Assembly (NCBI GenBank): GCA_014898415.1
Contig: RCTD01000020.1
Span: 682,001-746,000 of the forward strand
Direction of reading: 5' to 3'
DNA from: Stromatinia cepivora
Lineage: Eukaryota; Ascomycota; Leotiomycetes; Helotiales; Sclerotiniaceae
DNA length: 64,000 nt
Positions 47,561-59,586 of this stretch are shown here, piece after piece; the first letter of the stretch is position 1; each line of letters opens with the position of its first letter. Made by a program: the position numbers and the translations under genes. The notes below the pieces were generated by a model. It made no database searches and was not told where the DNA came from. It saw only the letters and a program-made list of their open reading frames with translations.

Positions 47561-48839
47561 ATGGCCACCCCTAATCCCCTTGAAAACACACCTCCCTCTC
47601 CACCTGTATCAGAAAAAACCTTTCACATTGCCGGTATCCTTACAACCGTTTACGGTCTCGAAGAGATATCCACATCATGTACATCAATATCATGTCTATG
47701 GCTCCTACATCCGAGACTTCAAACCAAGAAGACTATGGAACATATAGCTTCAAGATGTATTCAGGCATGGAATCAACAATCGGGTTCTAGTCGAACGGTT
47801 GGTCTAATTGCTGTTGCTTTTGATCAAAGAAATCATGGAAGTAGAGAAGTCAATGCTTTAGCAAATGGATCATGGAGAGATGGTAATGAAACTCATGCAC
47901 AAGATATGTTCAGGTTAGAGACCATGACTTCTCTATAGAATGAAAATAGCTCATAGGTTATAGCATTTTTCATGGGACGGCAATGGATACAAGTCTTCTG
48001 ATAGACCATTTGCCTTCTTACATCTTCAACACCAGGGACTCGCCTCTCATCGAGCAACATCTTGTCTTGGGTATCTCCCTCGGAGGTCATTCAGCATGGC
48101 AGGTACTGTTCGCTGATCATCGAGTTACTGCTGGTGTTGTGATTATCGGATGTCCTGACTACCTCCGTAAGTCTCCATGAATATTGGAATCCGAAAAAGG
48201 CGTATCATATGTTGGATCAAACATTTGATTGTATCCGTTTGGCTTGACCTTAATTGATCCCCAAGGTCAAACTGAGCAAAGTTGCTCAACCATATACTAT
48301 GGTCAACAATCTTCAACCAACACACACTAACCTCCACAGGCATGATGACCGACCGAGCTCGCCTCTCCAAACTCCAAACCTACACCTCCACCACCACCCC
48401 AGGCACCACCTTCCCAGGCAGCAAAGACTTTCCCCTCGCGCTCATAAACAGCCTCAAAAAATACGATCCCGTCGGGCTCCTCTTCGGCACATCCCCCATC
48501 CCATCCACCTCCACCTCCCCGATCCCCACCACACCCAACCCCTACAAACAAATCCTCACCCAACATCTCCAAAACAAAAGAATCCTCACTTGTTCCGGCG
48601 CCGACGACAAACTAGTCCCATACCATTGTTCAGAGCCCTTCCTGAAATTTTTGAAAAATGCCACTGCAGTCGGTGGATGGTATGAAGAAGGAAATGTATA
48701 TGTGGAAGATAGGGTGTATGCGGGTGTTGGGCATGCGTTTAGTGAGGAGATGTTTAAAGATACTATTAGATTTGTGAATGATACTTTAGCAGCAAAGGAG
48801 CGGGGAGGTGGAGAAGTGGCTGGTTTGTCGAAGATATAG
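47561..48839 (+). CDS. Alpha/beta hydrolase, predicted serine hydrolase
   Basis: Exons 47561-47913, 47964-48166 and 48340-48839 give 351 residues; the introns are 50 and 173 nt, the latter rather long here. The nucleophile elbow GISLGGHS puts serine at about residue 156. Aspartate sits in CSGADDKLVPYHC and histidine in YAGVGHAFSEEM, so the triad order is complete. The oxyanion side VAFDQRNHGSREV (about residues 85-97) is typical. The family includes fungal prolyl-oligopeptidase-like and dienelactone-hydrolase-like proteins of unknown substrate. The first intron could use an earlier AG, but only the TATAG at 47963 keeps the frame and gives the expected HAQDMFSIFHG reading. Confidence 0.82.
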
Positions 48840-49763
48840 TTGGTTGATTGGGGATTACTATTCTATTCTAGGGGAGTTGAGTAGTTGAGACAAGATAGTC
48901 TGAAAGTTCTATCAGCCTTCATATGCGTTCAACTCCCCCAATCTACCAACCTACCCGCGCTTTTCCTTCTCGTATCTCCCATCACATCTCTCATCAAATC
49001 TCCACTCACATCATCCTTATTAAAAATATAACCCCTTCCACAAAGTTCAAATATCTTACCAGCCTTCATATACATTCCCCTCCATCCCCCACCCTACCAT
49101 TCTCTCTCTACATTTAACCTACCAACTTCAAACTCCACCAGCTCTTCTTTCTCATCAAGTCTTCCCAAATCTGTCCAAATCTCTTCAAATCTCTCTCCAA
49201 AAATTTCATCATATCACTACCCAGTATCCCTAAAATTCAAATCCACATCCACATCCAAATCCAACATCCAACATCCAACATCCAACATCCAACATCCAAC
49301 ATCCAACATCCAACATCCAACATCCAACATCCAACATCCAACATCCAACATCCAACATCCAGTTAATTGCAAGAGCAGTCACAAAAGGAGAAGTAACCAT
49401 TAATCATTGATCATCTTCCCACAGCAACGAGAACAAGCTGAAGTCATCGCAACCTTTAATCCCATTAAAGAAAAAGGTATTTTCTAATTCTCACGCAGAA
49501 GAAGCACTCTATTTGCTTGTTATAATAAAGTCATAGCATCCATGTATTTTGCACTTTGCCCTTTTCTTCATCCATTAAAAAAATGTGATGTACCATATGA
49601 TTCCTTCTCAAACGAACTCGCGAGTTATAATGCAGAAGTATCTGGTAAAAACGCTTCAAAATCTCAGAGGAAGTTCCTCAAATGGCAAGAACATGCCAAG
49701 TTTCAATATTGCTCATGGAAAAGATATATCAAACTCCACTCAAATCCACCAACCAATCTACTC
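48840..49763. other. Convergent intergenic region with heptamer repeat
   Basis: This lies between the hydrolase and the cyclotransferase-like gene, both ending here. It is C- and A-rich on the plus strand. The only clear structure is the heptamer array at 49261-49361. Confidence 0.55.
49261..49361. repeat. Heptanucleotide repeat (CCAACAT), about 14 copies
   Basis: The unit CCAACAT repeats without a break and almost without change for 101 bases. It is preceded by related CCACAT hexamers. Confidence 0.95.
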
Positions 49764-50885
49764 CTACTTAAGATGAATCGGAGCATCAGGATTAGGATAT
49801 TGAACCCACAACCTCACATCACTCTCGACCCACTCATCCGGAATACCCCTCATACAACCCTCCACAATCCCCCTATTAACCGCCTCATTATATCCCTCCC
49901 CCAGCCCCATGCCCCCAGGCGTCCCCGTAAAAATAACAACATCAGTCTCTACCCCTTTCTCCCTCAACTTCCTCTTTAATCCCCAACCCATGCCAAACGC
50001 AGGCCCAAATCCTTTTTCACATTCCAATCTCATGATATCCACCCTTGCCATCTTGAACTTCGCATCCCACTCTGTCTTATTCATACTCAAGAGTGTAAAA
50101 AGTGTATTCTCATGAACTTCCCATAGAACTCCATAAATGACTCTTCCTCGCGTGTTATATTCTTCGTCTGCGGGATGTGTGCCGAGTGGTAATATATTTT
50201 GATAACAACATACGCCCTCTACGCCAGCATCCACACAATACATCCATCCGTCCAATCTGCCTATTCCCAAAAGTTTTGCATCAGGACATATTTTCAGCAT
50301 ATAACACTCACACATATCAGCGCCCACGGCAAAGAACTTAATGAGCGGACTAGGATCAGGCGTGGCCTCAAGATTGGCCTCGAGCATATCCTTTTTTATG
50401 CGCTCCTCGGCGTCAGCCACGATTCGTTCGCGGGAATTGGGGATTGGATTTCCTTCTTCGTCGAGGAGGTGGAATTCTTCGGAATCGGTTGTGGAACCTG
50501 CTTCATCTTCCTCATCTTCTTCGGTAGAAGCTATGTGAATTATTTGTTGCATTTCCGAACCATTCATGTCTACTTCTATAATGTCCTCTCTATTCTCATC
50601 TTCATCTCCACTATCGTTCTCAGAACCACCATCATCATCCCCATTCCCATTTTCATCACCAGAATCAGCTTCTGGAAGTACTATTCGACGATATCCAGGA
50701 TTGCGACACCCACCATTCCGATAACCATGATATCCATTCATAAAAACGCGATCGTCTTCGGGTGGTGGAGAAAGCGAAGGGGAGGCTGAGTCGGTAGAAT
50801 CCGAGTCAGAGACGTAAGGTGGAATAGAATCAGAGCGCGAGAGGGAGTGAGAGCGGGATGTGCTTTCTCTTTTTATGGTAGGCAT
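49764..50885 (-). CDS. Gamma-glutamylcyclotransferase-like protein with acidic N-terminus
   Basis: A single exon; the ATG at 50885 (MPTIKREST) gives 373 residues and an ATG at 50939 would add 18. Residues 1-170 are disordered, first serine-rich (SRSHSLSRSDSIPP), then strongly acidic (DSGDENGNGDDDGGSENDSG). The C-terminal 200 residues contain IKFFAVGADMCECYMLKICP, AKLLGIGRLDGWMYCVD and RGRVIYGVLWEVHENTL, the strand pattern of the GGCT/AIG2 barrel. The usual Y-G-S-N loop is changed to V-G-A-D. Enzymatic activity (gamma-glutamyl or related amide cleavage) is therefore uncertain. Close relatives in fungi are annotated as hypothetical, as far as I recall. Confidence 0.7.
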   Translation of the reverse strand: MPTIKRESTSRSHSLSRSDSIPPYVSDSDSTDSASPSLSPPPEDDRVFMNGYHGYRNGGCRNPGYRRIVLPEADSGDENGNGDDDGGSENDSGDEDENREDIIEVDMNGSEMQQIIHIASTEEDEEDEAGSTTDSEEFHLLDEEGNPIPNSRERIVADAEERIKKDMLEANLEATPDPSPLIKFFAVGADMCECYMLKICPDAKLLGIGRLDGWMYCVDAGVEGVCCYQNILPLGTHPADEEYNTRGRVIYGVLWEVHENTLFTLLSMNKTEWDAKFKMARVDIMRLECEKGFGPAFGMGWGLKRKLREKGVETDVVIFTGTPGGMGLGEGYNEAVNRGIVEGCMRGIPDEWVESDVRLWVQYPNPDAPIHLK

Positions 50886-52468
50886 TGCGGTGAATTTTAT
50901 GACGTGTTTGTAGATGGGTTGTGAGTTTGCTTGAGGCAATTGTTTGTCTAGAAAGAGGGTTTGTATGGCTTGTGGATGGGTATTTGTTGGTTTGGCGAAG
51001 GTTGTAGAGGTAATGGAAACGAAAATTTATATCAGGAGATCGGGTTTTGAGCTTGAGATCGAGGCTAAAATGGAGGTTTAGGAATGAGGTCTGGTACGGT
51101 TCTTTGAAGGTACGCTTGTTCTTCTTTTCTGAAGGTAAAAGTTGAAAGTGAAAGTGAATCTCGTCTGGCTGTAGTGTTATATTTGGGACAATTACATAGA
51201 TAAAGTAATCGGCTGATATTAGTCGAGATGAGACAAGGTGACAGGACGAGACCATGTGGTATGGTGATAGAGAGAAGATAGATATAGCATATATTCAACA
51301 AATTTTCCGAGGGAAACAGCAATACTGTCAACTAATTCAATCCAGCTACCTACTAGTATTAGGTTCTAGTGGATAAAAAATGATTTGAATAGGTAATGCT
51401 AGAACAGAGTCACAACTTGGCTAGAATAATGAAATTCGAGAATGCAAGAGCAGATCGAGGGTTGGCTTCTAGCTCTGTTGAGTGGGAGGAAGAGAGGACA
51501 GTTGAAAAATCACTTAGAGAATGGTAGGAGGAGGTTGTGAATGACATCGTTTGAATGAAATCGAGCTGAGTTGTTTCGCCGATGGTTATAGTTAAAAGAG
51601 ATGTTACAGTATTCAAAATTTTGAATACCCAAGCGAAAAGAAAAGAGGGATAGAGCATTACGGCCGATTTTGATGTCATCGGATTGATTTGAGCAAGAGC
51701 GTAGTGGGTATGACCCGAAAGGGAAGGAAAAGACATCTATAATTCCCAAACGTACCTACCTACCTTAGCTCTCACGATTGCATTATTACAGTAGGGGAGT
51801 CTATTTCTATCGTGCAGTTTAGTTTTTTCATCCCCAATAGATAGAGGAGAAAATGATGAGAATAGTCACTTGAGTTTGGAGACTTGAATAGAGTTCAGTG
51901 TATCTGTACCTTTTTATGTACTAGGTACCCAACTTATGCATCACATCACCACCCTTTCCACACATCACATCACATCATCATGCATCAAACATCAAACATC
52001 ACACACGCAAACTCTGAAAAATACTATTTATTATTCATATTCATATTCATATCTCTTTCCAATCTCTCCTTAATCTCCCATCTCATCCTAATATTCTACA
52101 TCCCTTTACAGACCCAACCCCCTGCCCTCAAACTCCATTCATTCTGTACATATACAATATTGCCTACTTCCGCAAACCAAAGGCAATATAATTCATGCAA
52201 TCATGAGAAGAAAAACCGAAAACAGATTTCAGATTTGATCCGACTTCCCAAACCTTCGCTTCGTAAAATGTGGAAAAATGTAAAAACGCGCGCGTATACA
52301 TACAAATTGCATGTACCATCTCCCTCTATCCTCTTCTGGCCACCTGAACAAAACAGATCCTGGGGTATCTTATCCTATCCTTTCATAGCATATCCAATGC
52401 ATTCATGTCGAGACTCCTTTCCCCTGCTCCCTTCCTCACCCTATCTCCTTAGCACTCCCCATTCTCCC
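50886..52468. other. Intergenic, upstream of cyclotransferase-like gene
   Basis: Both flanking genes are on the minus strand. I see no supported gene in it. A long plus-strand frame at the right end overlaps the chitin synthase exon and looks like a shadow. Confidence 0.5.
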
Positions 52469-55400
52469 TTAAACACCTCTAAACATCCTCACAATCAAAA
52501 ACCACATCGCACCAATAAACTTAAAGCAACTCAACCCAGCTACACTCCAAAGCACAACCGCCATGTAGATTGTACTCTTTGTCGTATCATCCGTACTCGT
52601 ATCAATCCTTTCCAGTCCAGCTGTACTCAATACCGCACTCGTGAGTGCAAAATTACAAACCAACCAGAACAACACGACCGAAGATCTGAACCATTTGTAA
52701 TAATCTTCTTGCTTTTCTTCTGCTGAGAATTCGCGTTTCTCCGGAGGTGCTTTTGATTGGATCTTGCGCATCTCGGATTCATACTGAGCGTTGAGATCAC
52801 CATCGTCGGTTGGAATATTGACATCGACTTTGCCACCGGCTTTGAGGACAGCGGAAGGCAGTTTCTCGGCTTTATCGTCTCCTTTTGTACCCCAAGTAAT
52901 ATCGTGAGTATTACAGAAAGCGTAAACATTGAGAATGTTAATGTACGTTGGTGTGAGGAGGAGGTATTGAATAAAAGATGTGAACATGTGCCATGGGTCG
53001 AAGAATAAGAAGGAAGAAATGAACCAGAGTAGATAGGTTGAGGCGAGAGAGATGATTAGAGTATAGAAGATTTGATTCTTAATGATATCTGTCCAGTTGA
53101 ATTGGTCTTTCGCAAGTTGATTTTGTATTGACTTGACCGTGATGAAAATTGAAGCGAACATTAGGTATCTATATCATTTAGTGAGAGAAAACAAATCAAA
53201 CCAAGAATTACTCACATCATGATAATAATCCAGAAATAGACCATAGACATGTAAACTTTGTTCGTTCCTTGAGGCCGATTACCCAACGCCAGAATAAAAC
53301 AGGTCAAAAGCGTGAACAAATAAAGCCATTCGAAGACAACACCAAGAATCACACCGACATTTCCGAGTAAGTTAGAGTTTCCGAGAGAACTAGTCAGTAT
53401 GTGAAAGACCAGGAAGAAGTTACCGAGAGCGAACCAAGCGAAGATCATGTTAATAGTTTGATATGTGAATTCAATCAAGAACATAATTTTCCGTAAGAAG
53501 CTGTGATCACTTCGGAAAAGTTGATAGAAATGTGCAAGAGCATAGATAGCAGCGAAGAAACTTCCGTTCAGCCATCTTCGACGTTGCAAGATAAGTTCGG
53601 CCATCGTATCCGGTACATCAGTTTCTCCAGTAGCAGATTTGACGTATTGCAAGATCCAGTGACAGTTCCTCTTCGATACCAACTCGAAACACAGAATACG
53701 ATCCTCAGCAAGGTACATATTGGCAGTGAAAATACCAGCGTTTGCTCCGTGCATTTTCTCTCCTGCAAAGTACTTCTCGAGCGGTCCATTACCAGTTTTG
53801 TCGTTTTGCAACGCAACATAACGATATGCAGAGAAAGCACCCGGCAACACCGAAATGAATCCGAATGCCGATTCGAGGGGTTTATCAAGAATGTTACTCA
53901 TTTTGTACTCAAAATTCTGGGTAGCAACCAGAGGGTTGAGCAAATTCTTTCCTCCTGGACCCAACATAGCTTTAATCTCACCACAAGCTCCTGCACAAGT
54001 AGGTTCCAAATCGAAAGCTTTCCAGAGATGATAAATCGAGTCCTTTCCTGGCTTCGTACCAGCATCAATGAGTACACAAATATTGGGATCGAGTACCCGA
54101 CCAAAGGCTTGGAAAAACCATCTATGCGAATTGATCTTTTTCTGGTTCTTTTCCTTCAAACAGAAAAGTAGTTGAATGGGTTGCTGTTTCGGTGTGAGCG
54201 TAACGATATCCTTCTTCAGAGCAATGCCAACTTGAGTCGTATATTCGTAGATATGTGCTGTCACGTCCTTGCCATTAACTTGTTGCTTCGCAATTCCATC
54301 TTGGTAAACTCCCAAACCAGCCAACACAGCTCTAGTTCTCGGATTGATCTTGGCACGTCCATCACTGACAACACACACTACGATCTTCTTCCAAGCATCC
54401 TTTCCCCATGTTTTACTATCCTTGCGAGTGCACATATATTCAATGTTCTTAAATACTCCATGCATTGTTCGGGCAAACAATACATCATCTTCATTATACA
54501 TGGTGACAACGATGAAGAGTTCTGTATGCCGAGGCTTTGCAAAGAGTTTTTGTCGCAATGTAAAACGCTCCTCGAAAAACTCGCTGGGATCGCATGTTGC
54601 TGCTGAGTATCTCATATGTGTAAATTCATCTCTCTCGGGAGGTGGTGCATGATTGACTTGATTTAAAAGCTTAGGGGGAATTGGACAATCAAGTACGAGA
54701 TTTCCATTGAACAATTGGACTTCCTTTACTGTCTTGTATCTTCTTAAAGCAGGTATAGGTGTCGCAGATGGAGAGTGTCCAGCTCCATCATAACCTTTGT
54801 AGTCGGCACCACTAGCTGTATGTGGATCTGGCCCATAAGGTTCATGCGATTGTAGAATTGGTTGATGGTCATCATCGTCATTGTAACCGTAGGGATCTTG
54901 CCCTTGAGGATAAGTTTGTAGAGGGTGTTCTTCATGAGGAGATGGTTGGTATGGAGGTTGATAGTAAGCATCGTGATGTGCGTTAGGATCTAAGGAGTAT
55001 TCCGAGTCGTAACTTTGACTAGGATTTAGGGGCATGCGCTGATGGTATTGACTTTGATCTATATGCTCAACGGAATACTGTAGAATTCATGTCAGATAAA
55101 GCTCCGTCTCTTCGCAGGCACATCAATCTATGAACTCACGGATGGTTGAGATTGTAATTGATCACTTGGTGTTCCAATTCTGTGTCCTCCAGGACCCATA
55201 GGTATCTCCAGATTGTGCATACCAGGACCGGGTGAACCAATAGGTTGTCTTCCGTATGGCGCATCTTCTAGTTGGTACCCTTGAGGGCGCGGCGAGTTGT
55301 GTCTATTATTCATATCGTAATAATCGTCTTGGCCTTGGCCCGCCGGATCTGTGTAGGTCGAATATTAGAAAGGCTTGCTGTAGATAAATAAAAGTGTAGA

Positions 55401-55725
55401 TATTGCAAATGATTTTTTGACAGGAAGAAATAGTGCTTCTGTCCTAGCAGAGGGTGAATTGAATGTATCAAGTGATTCTGTGATCCATCAAGAAACCCTC
55501 TTTGCGCATAATTTACTTGGTTGTGCCTTGTGTTGGTTGCTATGCGCCGCAGGATGGATATACTGGTCGGCGTGAATGGTCTTCAAGACAATGATATGAT
55601 TTGATTCAAACTTTACATTCACTCACTGCCATCACAATGCGAAACGCGGATAAAGTGTGCTGGGAAGGTGGAGAAGAGATTTGGTAAATTAGATAGGAGG
55701 ACATACCTAATCGATTATATGACAT
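52469..55725 (-). CDS. chs3a: Class III chitin synthase
   Basis: Exons 55707-55725, 55140-55348, 53216-55077 and 52469-53168 give 929 residues. The enzyme makes chitin from UDP-GlcNAc at the plasma membrane; class III is specific to filamentous fungi and important for hyphal walls. The 19-nt first exon (MSYNRL) is needed because the reading [12 protein letters not shown] continues it. The N-terminus is Y/P/Q-rich. The catalytic core shows [46 protein letters not shown] and [11 protein letters not shown] (about residue 572), followed by about seven membrane segments. Reading [11 protein letters not shown] and [19 protein letters not shown] fit class III as I remember it, rather than class I or II. 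Introns are 358, 62 and 47 nt; the first is long, in the leader-proximal region. Confidence 0.92.
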
Positions 55726-57788
55726 GGTATCGTTGTATTGAAATTACCGTCCTATTGTGATCTGTGGGGTGAAGGGATTGCGTAGGAGCGAGATGAATTT
55801 CCTTGCGAGGTGCTCAGTTGGGAATATCTTTCGGTCAAAGCCTTCTTCCGTACTAGATTGTAAGACTGACTACAAGGTTGTATGTTGATGTGTAAGGTTA
55901 GAATCAATATTTCACACGCCTATCCTTCTTTCCCTCTGGCTTGAAAACTAGGATATGGTAGGCAACTGAAGCAGGAGTCGAGAGGAGATGATAATTATTT
56001 TGTTAGGTGGTTGAACTCGAGTGAGATAGAAAGTCTCTTGTGATAAGTGGTTTCACCTTGAGGAGGGCCGCGCATTAAAAGGATGTTAGAAATTTGGTAG
56101 GGGTTGTAAACAGAGTGGATGCAAAAAATGGTTGCCAAGGCAAAATAATCCCTGGAGATCCTATGTACAGAGTATAGAGTATCTTATTAGTGATTACCTA
56201 CCCAGTACTTACTACTTGGTAATGTTTTCCACGTTTCAAATTCAAGAGATAGCAGGTGAGTTTCGAGTTTGGATAGCACGGAGCAGTTTTCCCCTCAAGA
56301 AATGACGGTGACGCCTGGTAATAGTGAGTGATAAGTTGGCTCGTGGGTCGTGAAAAGAGTGAGTGTTGGTAAAATAAAGATCGACAAATTAATAATACAA
56401 CAACTACTCCGTACATTACATGTACACGAATAAACTTCTAACTTTCACTAAAAGGCGGAATCTATGTTTGAAAGTCTTAGTTGCTTATGGGAGGGATATT
56501 CTTGTATCACCACTAAAAACACTCACACGTCTCAAAATAGAAACCTCACTAAAAACATACTAGATACCCACTCACTCACTAAAAGGCAAACCGCAGTAAG
56601 TCTTCAATTCTCTCTCTGACCAACTGAACACACAGATGCGGCTGTGCAAGTGCAAGACGTACCACCACCGGCACTTAAAAGATGTGTGAGGGCCCTCTCG
56701 ACCGCATACTCTTCCTTGACAACCCCAAATAGAGGCTGAGTTATATCCATGCATAAGTACGATACAATGACATAGGATTTGCCGATTTCCGACGTGATAT
56801 TCATGCTCTATTCCGAACGAACGTCGCCTTGACAATGTATTACGAGTTGAATCAATCACGAGTTCACGACGGTCAACCTCGAGTCCTGTATATCGTGGCT
56901 GAGGTACTGAAGATTCGTGTTCGTACACGAAGCACACCTACCTGTGAAAGAATGGTTACGGAGCACAGGCTAATTATCGAGAATGTAAGTTTAAGTCAGA
57001 TATAGATAATGGAACAGCGGGAGAGGTGGAAGAGGCCTGAGATAATGTGGTGACTCGAGGACTTTTAGAGGAGTTGATTGAGAGTGCTTATGCCAGATCG
57101 AATGGAAGCAGTTATTCAAGCTAATGGTCGGTTCTGTAAAACTGATTATTAATGGAGAGTTTACACCTTTTTAAACTATATGGAGTGATAATACTAGGTA
57201 ATAGATGAGACTAGGTATTTAGCCCCAGAAACCTTCGTACTTACGCACATGCAGTTTCCGTTCAGCTGGTGAATGTTGGCAGTGCATCTTTATATAAACC
57301 TTAAGCTTATTATTACTCGAGTATTTGTTTGACATTTTTGCTATTACAAATATCCGGGTGGGGTATTTCATGGTGGGGGTTTGCTTCAATGGTCGTGTCA
57401 ACGTTTATATCAACCTTTATGCGCATGCCATGCCATGTCCTATAGAGAGTACATGATGTACCTCGAATTGTTGGACTTGTCAACCGCTGAAGAAGCGCTT
57501 GCTATTCATCTTTAAGACTTTTATTCGAGAAATTTCTAGTGTAACATATATGGATCCCCATGTTCATAGGAATATTCTTACCGACATTTCGATATTGACT
57601 TGAGAAACCATACTAATAAATAAACGTTTCCCATGCATGTCATTATGATAAAGTTTCACAAAACATCAATTTATTAATCATCGCCAATAGATGGGATTCT
57701 AAGAATGAACTAACTCATGGGTATTCATATAATCGTGACCTCTATCCTTCTAACCATCCATACCTATCTTGATAACATCAAACCACCA
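55726..57788. other. Two-kilobase intergenic region upstream of chitin synthase
   Basis: This is the promoter side of the chitin synthase gene. Short frames around 56570-56940 have no recognisable content. No RNA gene or repeat is supported. Confidence 0.5.
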
Positions 57789-58397
57789 CTACTTCTCAAC
57801 ATCGGGAAAAGTAGCCTTCAAGAAATTCTTAGAAAACCTCGTACACTGTTCATAAGCAGCCTTGAATCCGTCATTCCCACCATAATAAGGATCATCAACC
57901 TCCTCGGGCTCAGAACCTCCAGCATACTCTCCAAACAACATAACCTTTGCTTTACCCTCAGTTCTCCTCCCTAAGGATAAAAGATCTTTAAGATTATCAC
58001 TATCCATAGCAAAGATATAATCAAAGTTCTTGAAATCATTGATAGAAACCTAGAAGACAAATGAATAAATGAGCTTCAACAAGCTACAGGAAGTATCAAA
58101 ATACCTTTCGAGCTTTATGTTTATAGTCACTGATTCCATTCTCTCTTAGGGTGGCCATAGTACGAGAATCTGGGGAAGATCCAGTATGATAGGCTGCAGT
58201 TCCTATATCAAAATATTAGTATCAAAACATATGAAGGGGGTTTTAACCGTGATGAACATACCGCAAGAATCGACATTAGATATCAAGGATGCGTAAGGAC
58301 CCTTGGAAGTCATGGAACTGAAGATTCCCTCGGCCATCGTCGAACGACAGATATTTCCGAGGCAAACAAACAAAACCGATATCTTTTCTGTCGACAT
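57789..58397 (-). CDS. ltp1: Low-molecular-weight protein tyrosine phosphatase
   Basis: Exons 58262-58397, 58105-58202 and 57789-58049 give 164 residues, the usual size of the family. The P-loop VCLGNICRS has the catalytic Cys12 and Arg18 (C-x5-R) right at the N-terminus. The general acid is in DDPYYGG (Asp at about 131). AMDSDNLKDLL is the conserved central helix. The enzyme removes phosphate from tyrosine residues in the cytosol; fungal targets are poorly known. The introns are 59 and 55 nt with GTATGT and GTATTT donors, and both junctions are in phase. Confidence 0.95.
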
Positions 58398-59586
58398 TTT
58401 TGGTAGTTTATTAGAGTTTTTGGTAGTACCTTAGTTGTTCCTGATTTAAGATACCGAATAAGCTTGAAGAGAAATCTGATTTGGTGATGATCTGCAGCTC
58501 CGACTATTGGAACCCGATACGGATTTTCCGATGCCGATATCTTCATTTCGATTGTCACTCCATTTGAACAAATTTCCACCGAATATCCCATCCCATCCCA
58601 TCCCATTCTCCAATCATCAATAAGTGTAAATCAAACTTCGAATTTAACTTCCTGGCCCGATCGTTACTTTCTTGGCATATCTTTTCTTCATTTTCACGGA
58701 TAATACCATAGAATGCCAATCCATGTATCTATCAATCAAATGCATTCAATTTAATGGCCAAGGCTGGTACACAGAATTGTCCAATGACAACAGTGGGATA
58801 CCTGCATACATTCAAGGAATTGGCCATACCAAGGCGATGTGCGTCGTTCACTGTTGGGACAAGGCGGGATATATCCGAATCAGGATGGTGATGAAGTCGC
58901 ACAACTTGATATCGGTTGAACTTCGAGTGTGATGCAGGGCGTCAATACAGGTACTGTGCATATTCAGACCGTGCCGAGATGCAAGCCAAGCTAAATTTCA
59001 ATCGATCTAGTAATGGGATGATGTTTCAAGTCAGAAACAACAATACATCTTTGCATCTCAATCATTCTCGATGTGTGTTTGGCGAGGTAGGATAACGAAA
59101 CAACGAGAGAATGATAAGACGCAGTTTTCAATATCAGAGTTGACGAGGATGGGATTCAGGGAATGTAAAATTTCCTGTTTAAATTCCCTGAAGCTTAATT
59201 GATTGAATCTTTGATGTGGTGGATAGCACCGTTTGACCAAGATATTTCGGCTGATAGCACCTGCCTCTTTTGTAACATATCCTTTATACCCTCATCTTGG
59301 CTTACATTAGGTGAATGAGATAACAATAAATTAATTCTACCCCTCTTCTGTCAAGCCGAATGGGAAGGGAATCAATACAGTGCAATTGACTACAAAAGTC
59401 AACCTATTCCCATGTTCTTGATCAGATGCATTGTCCAAGTTCCACTTCAACACCTTTGATCTCCCAGGTGTCCCCTTCTTGATACGTCTTCATAGATCCC
59501 TCACGGACTCAAACTTTTGAGTGATCACTATCATCATAACATCAAACTCTCCAATATAGCTAACGAATCAACCTTTGAAGATCAAG
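58398..59586. other. Divergent upstream region, phosphatase / sedolisin
   Basis: The flanking genes start outward from this 1.2-kb region. A short GGGAT-type repeat occurs near 58588-58606 on the minus strand. No gene is supported. Confidence 0.45.

Noticed and set aside
49261..49361. Possible CRISPR-like array
   Set aside because: It is a direct heptamer repeat without spacers in a eukaryotic genome.
51884..52726. Plus-strand frame of 280 codons
   Set aside because: It overlaps the last chitin synthase exon on the opposite strand, is rich in H, P, S and L as expected of a shadow, and has no recognisable motif.
56572..56937. Minus-strand frame of 121 codons
   Set aside because: No motif, no upstream or downstream exons and biased composition.
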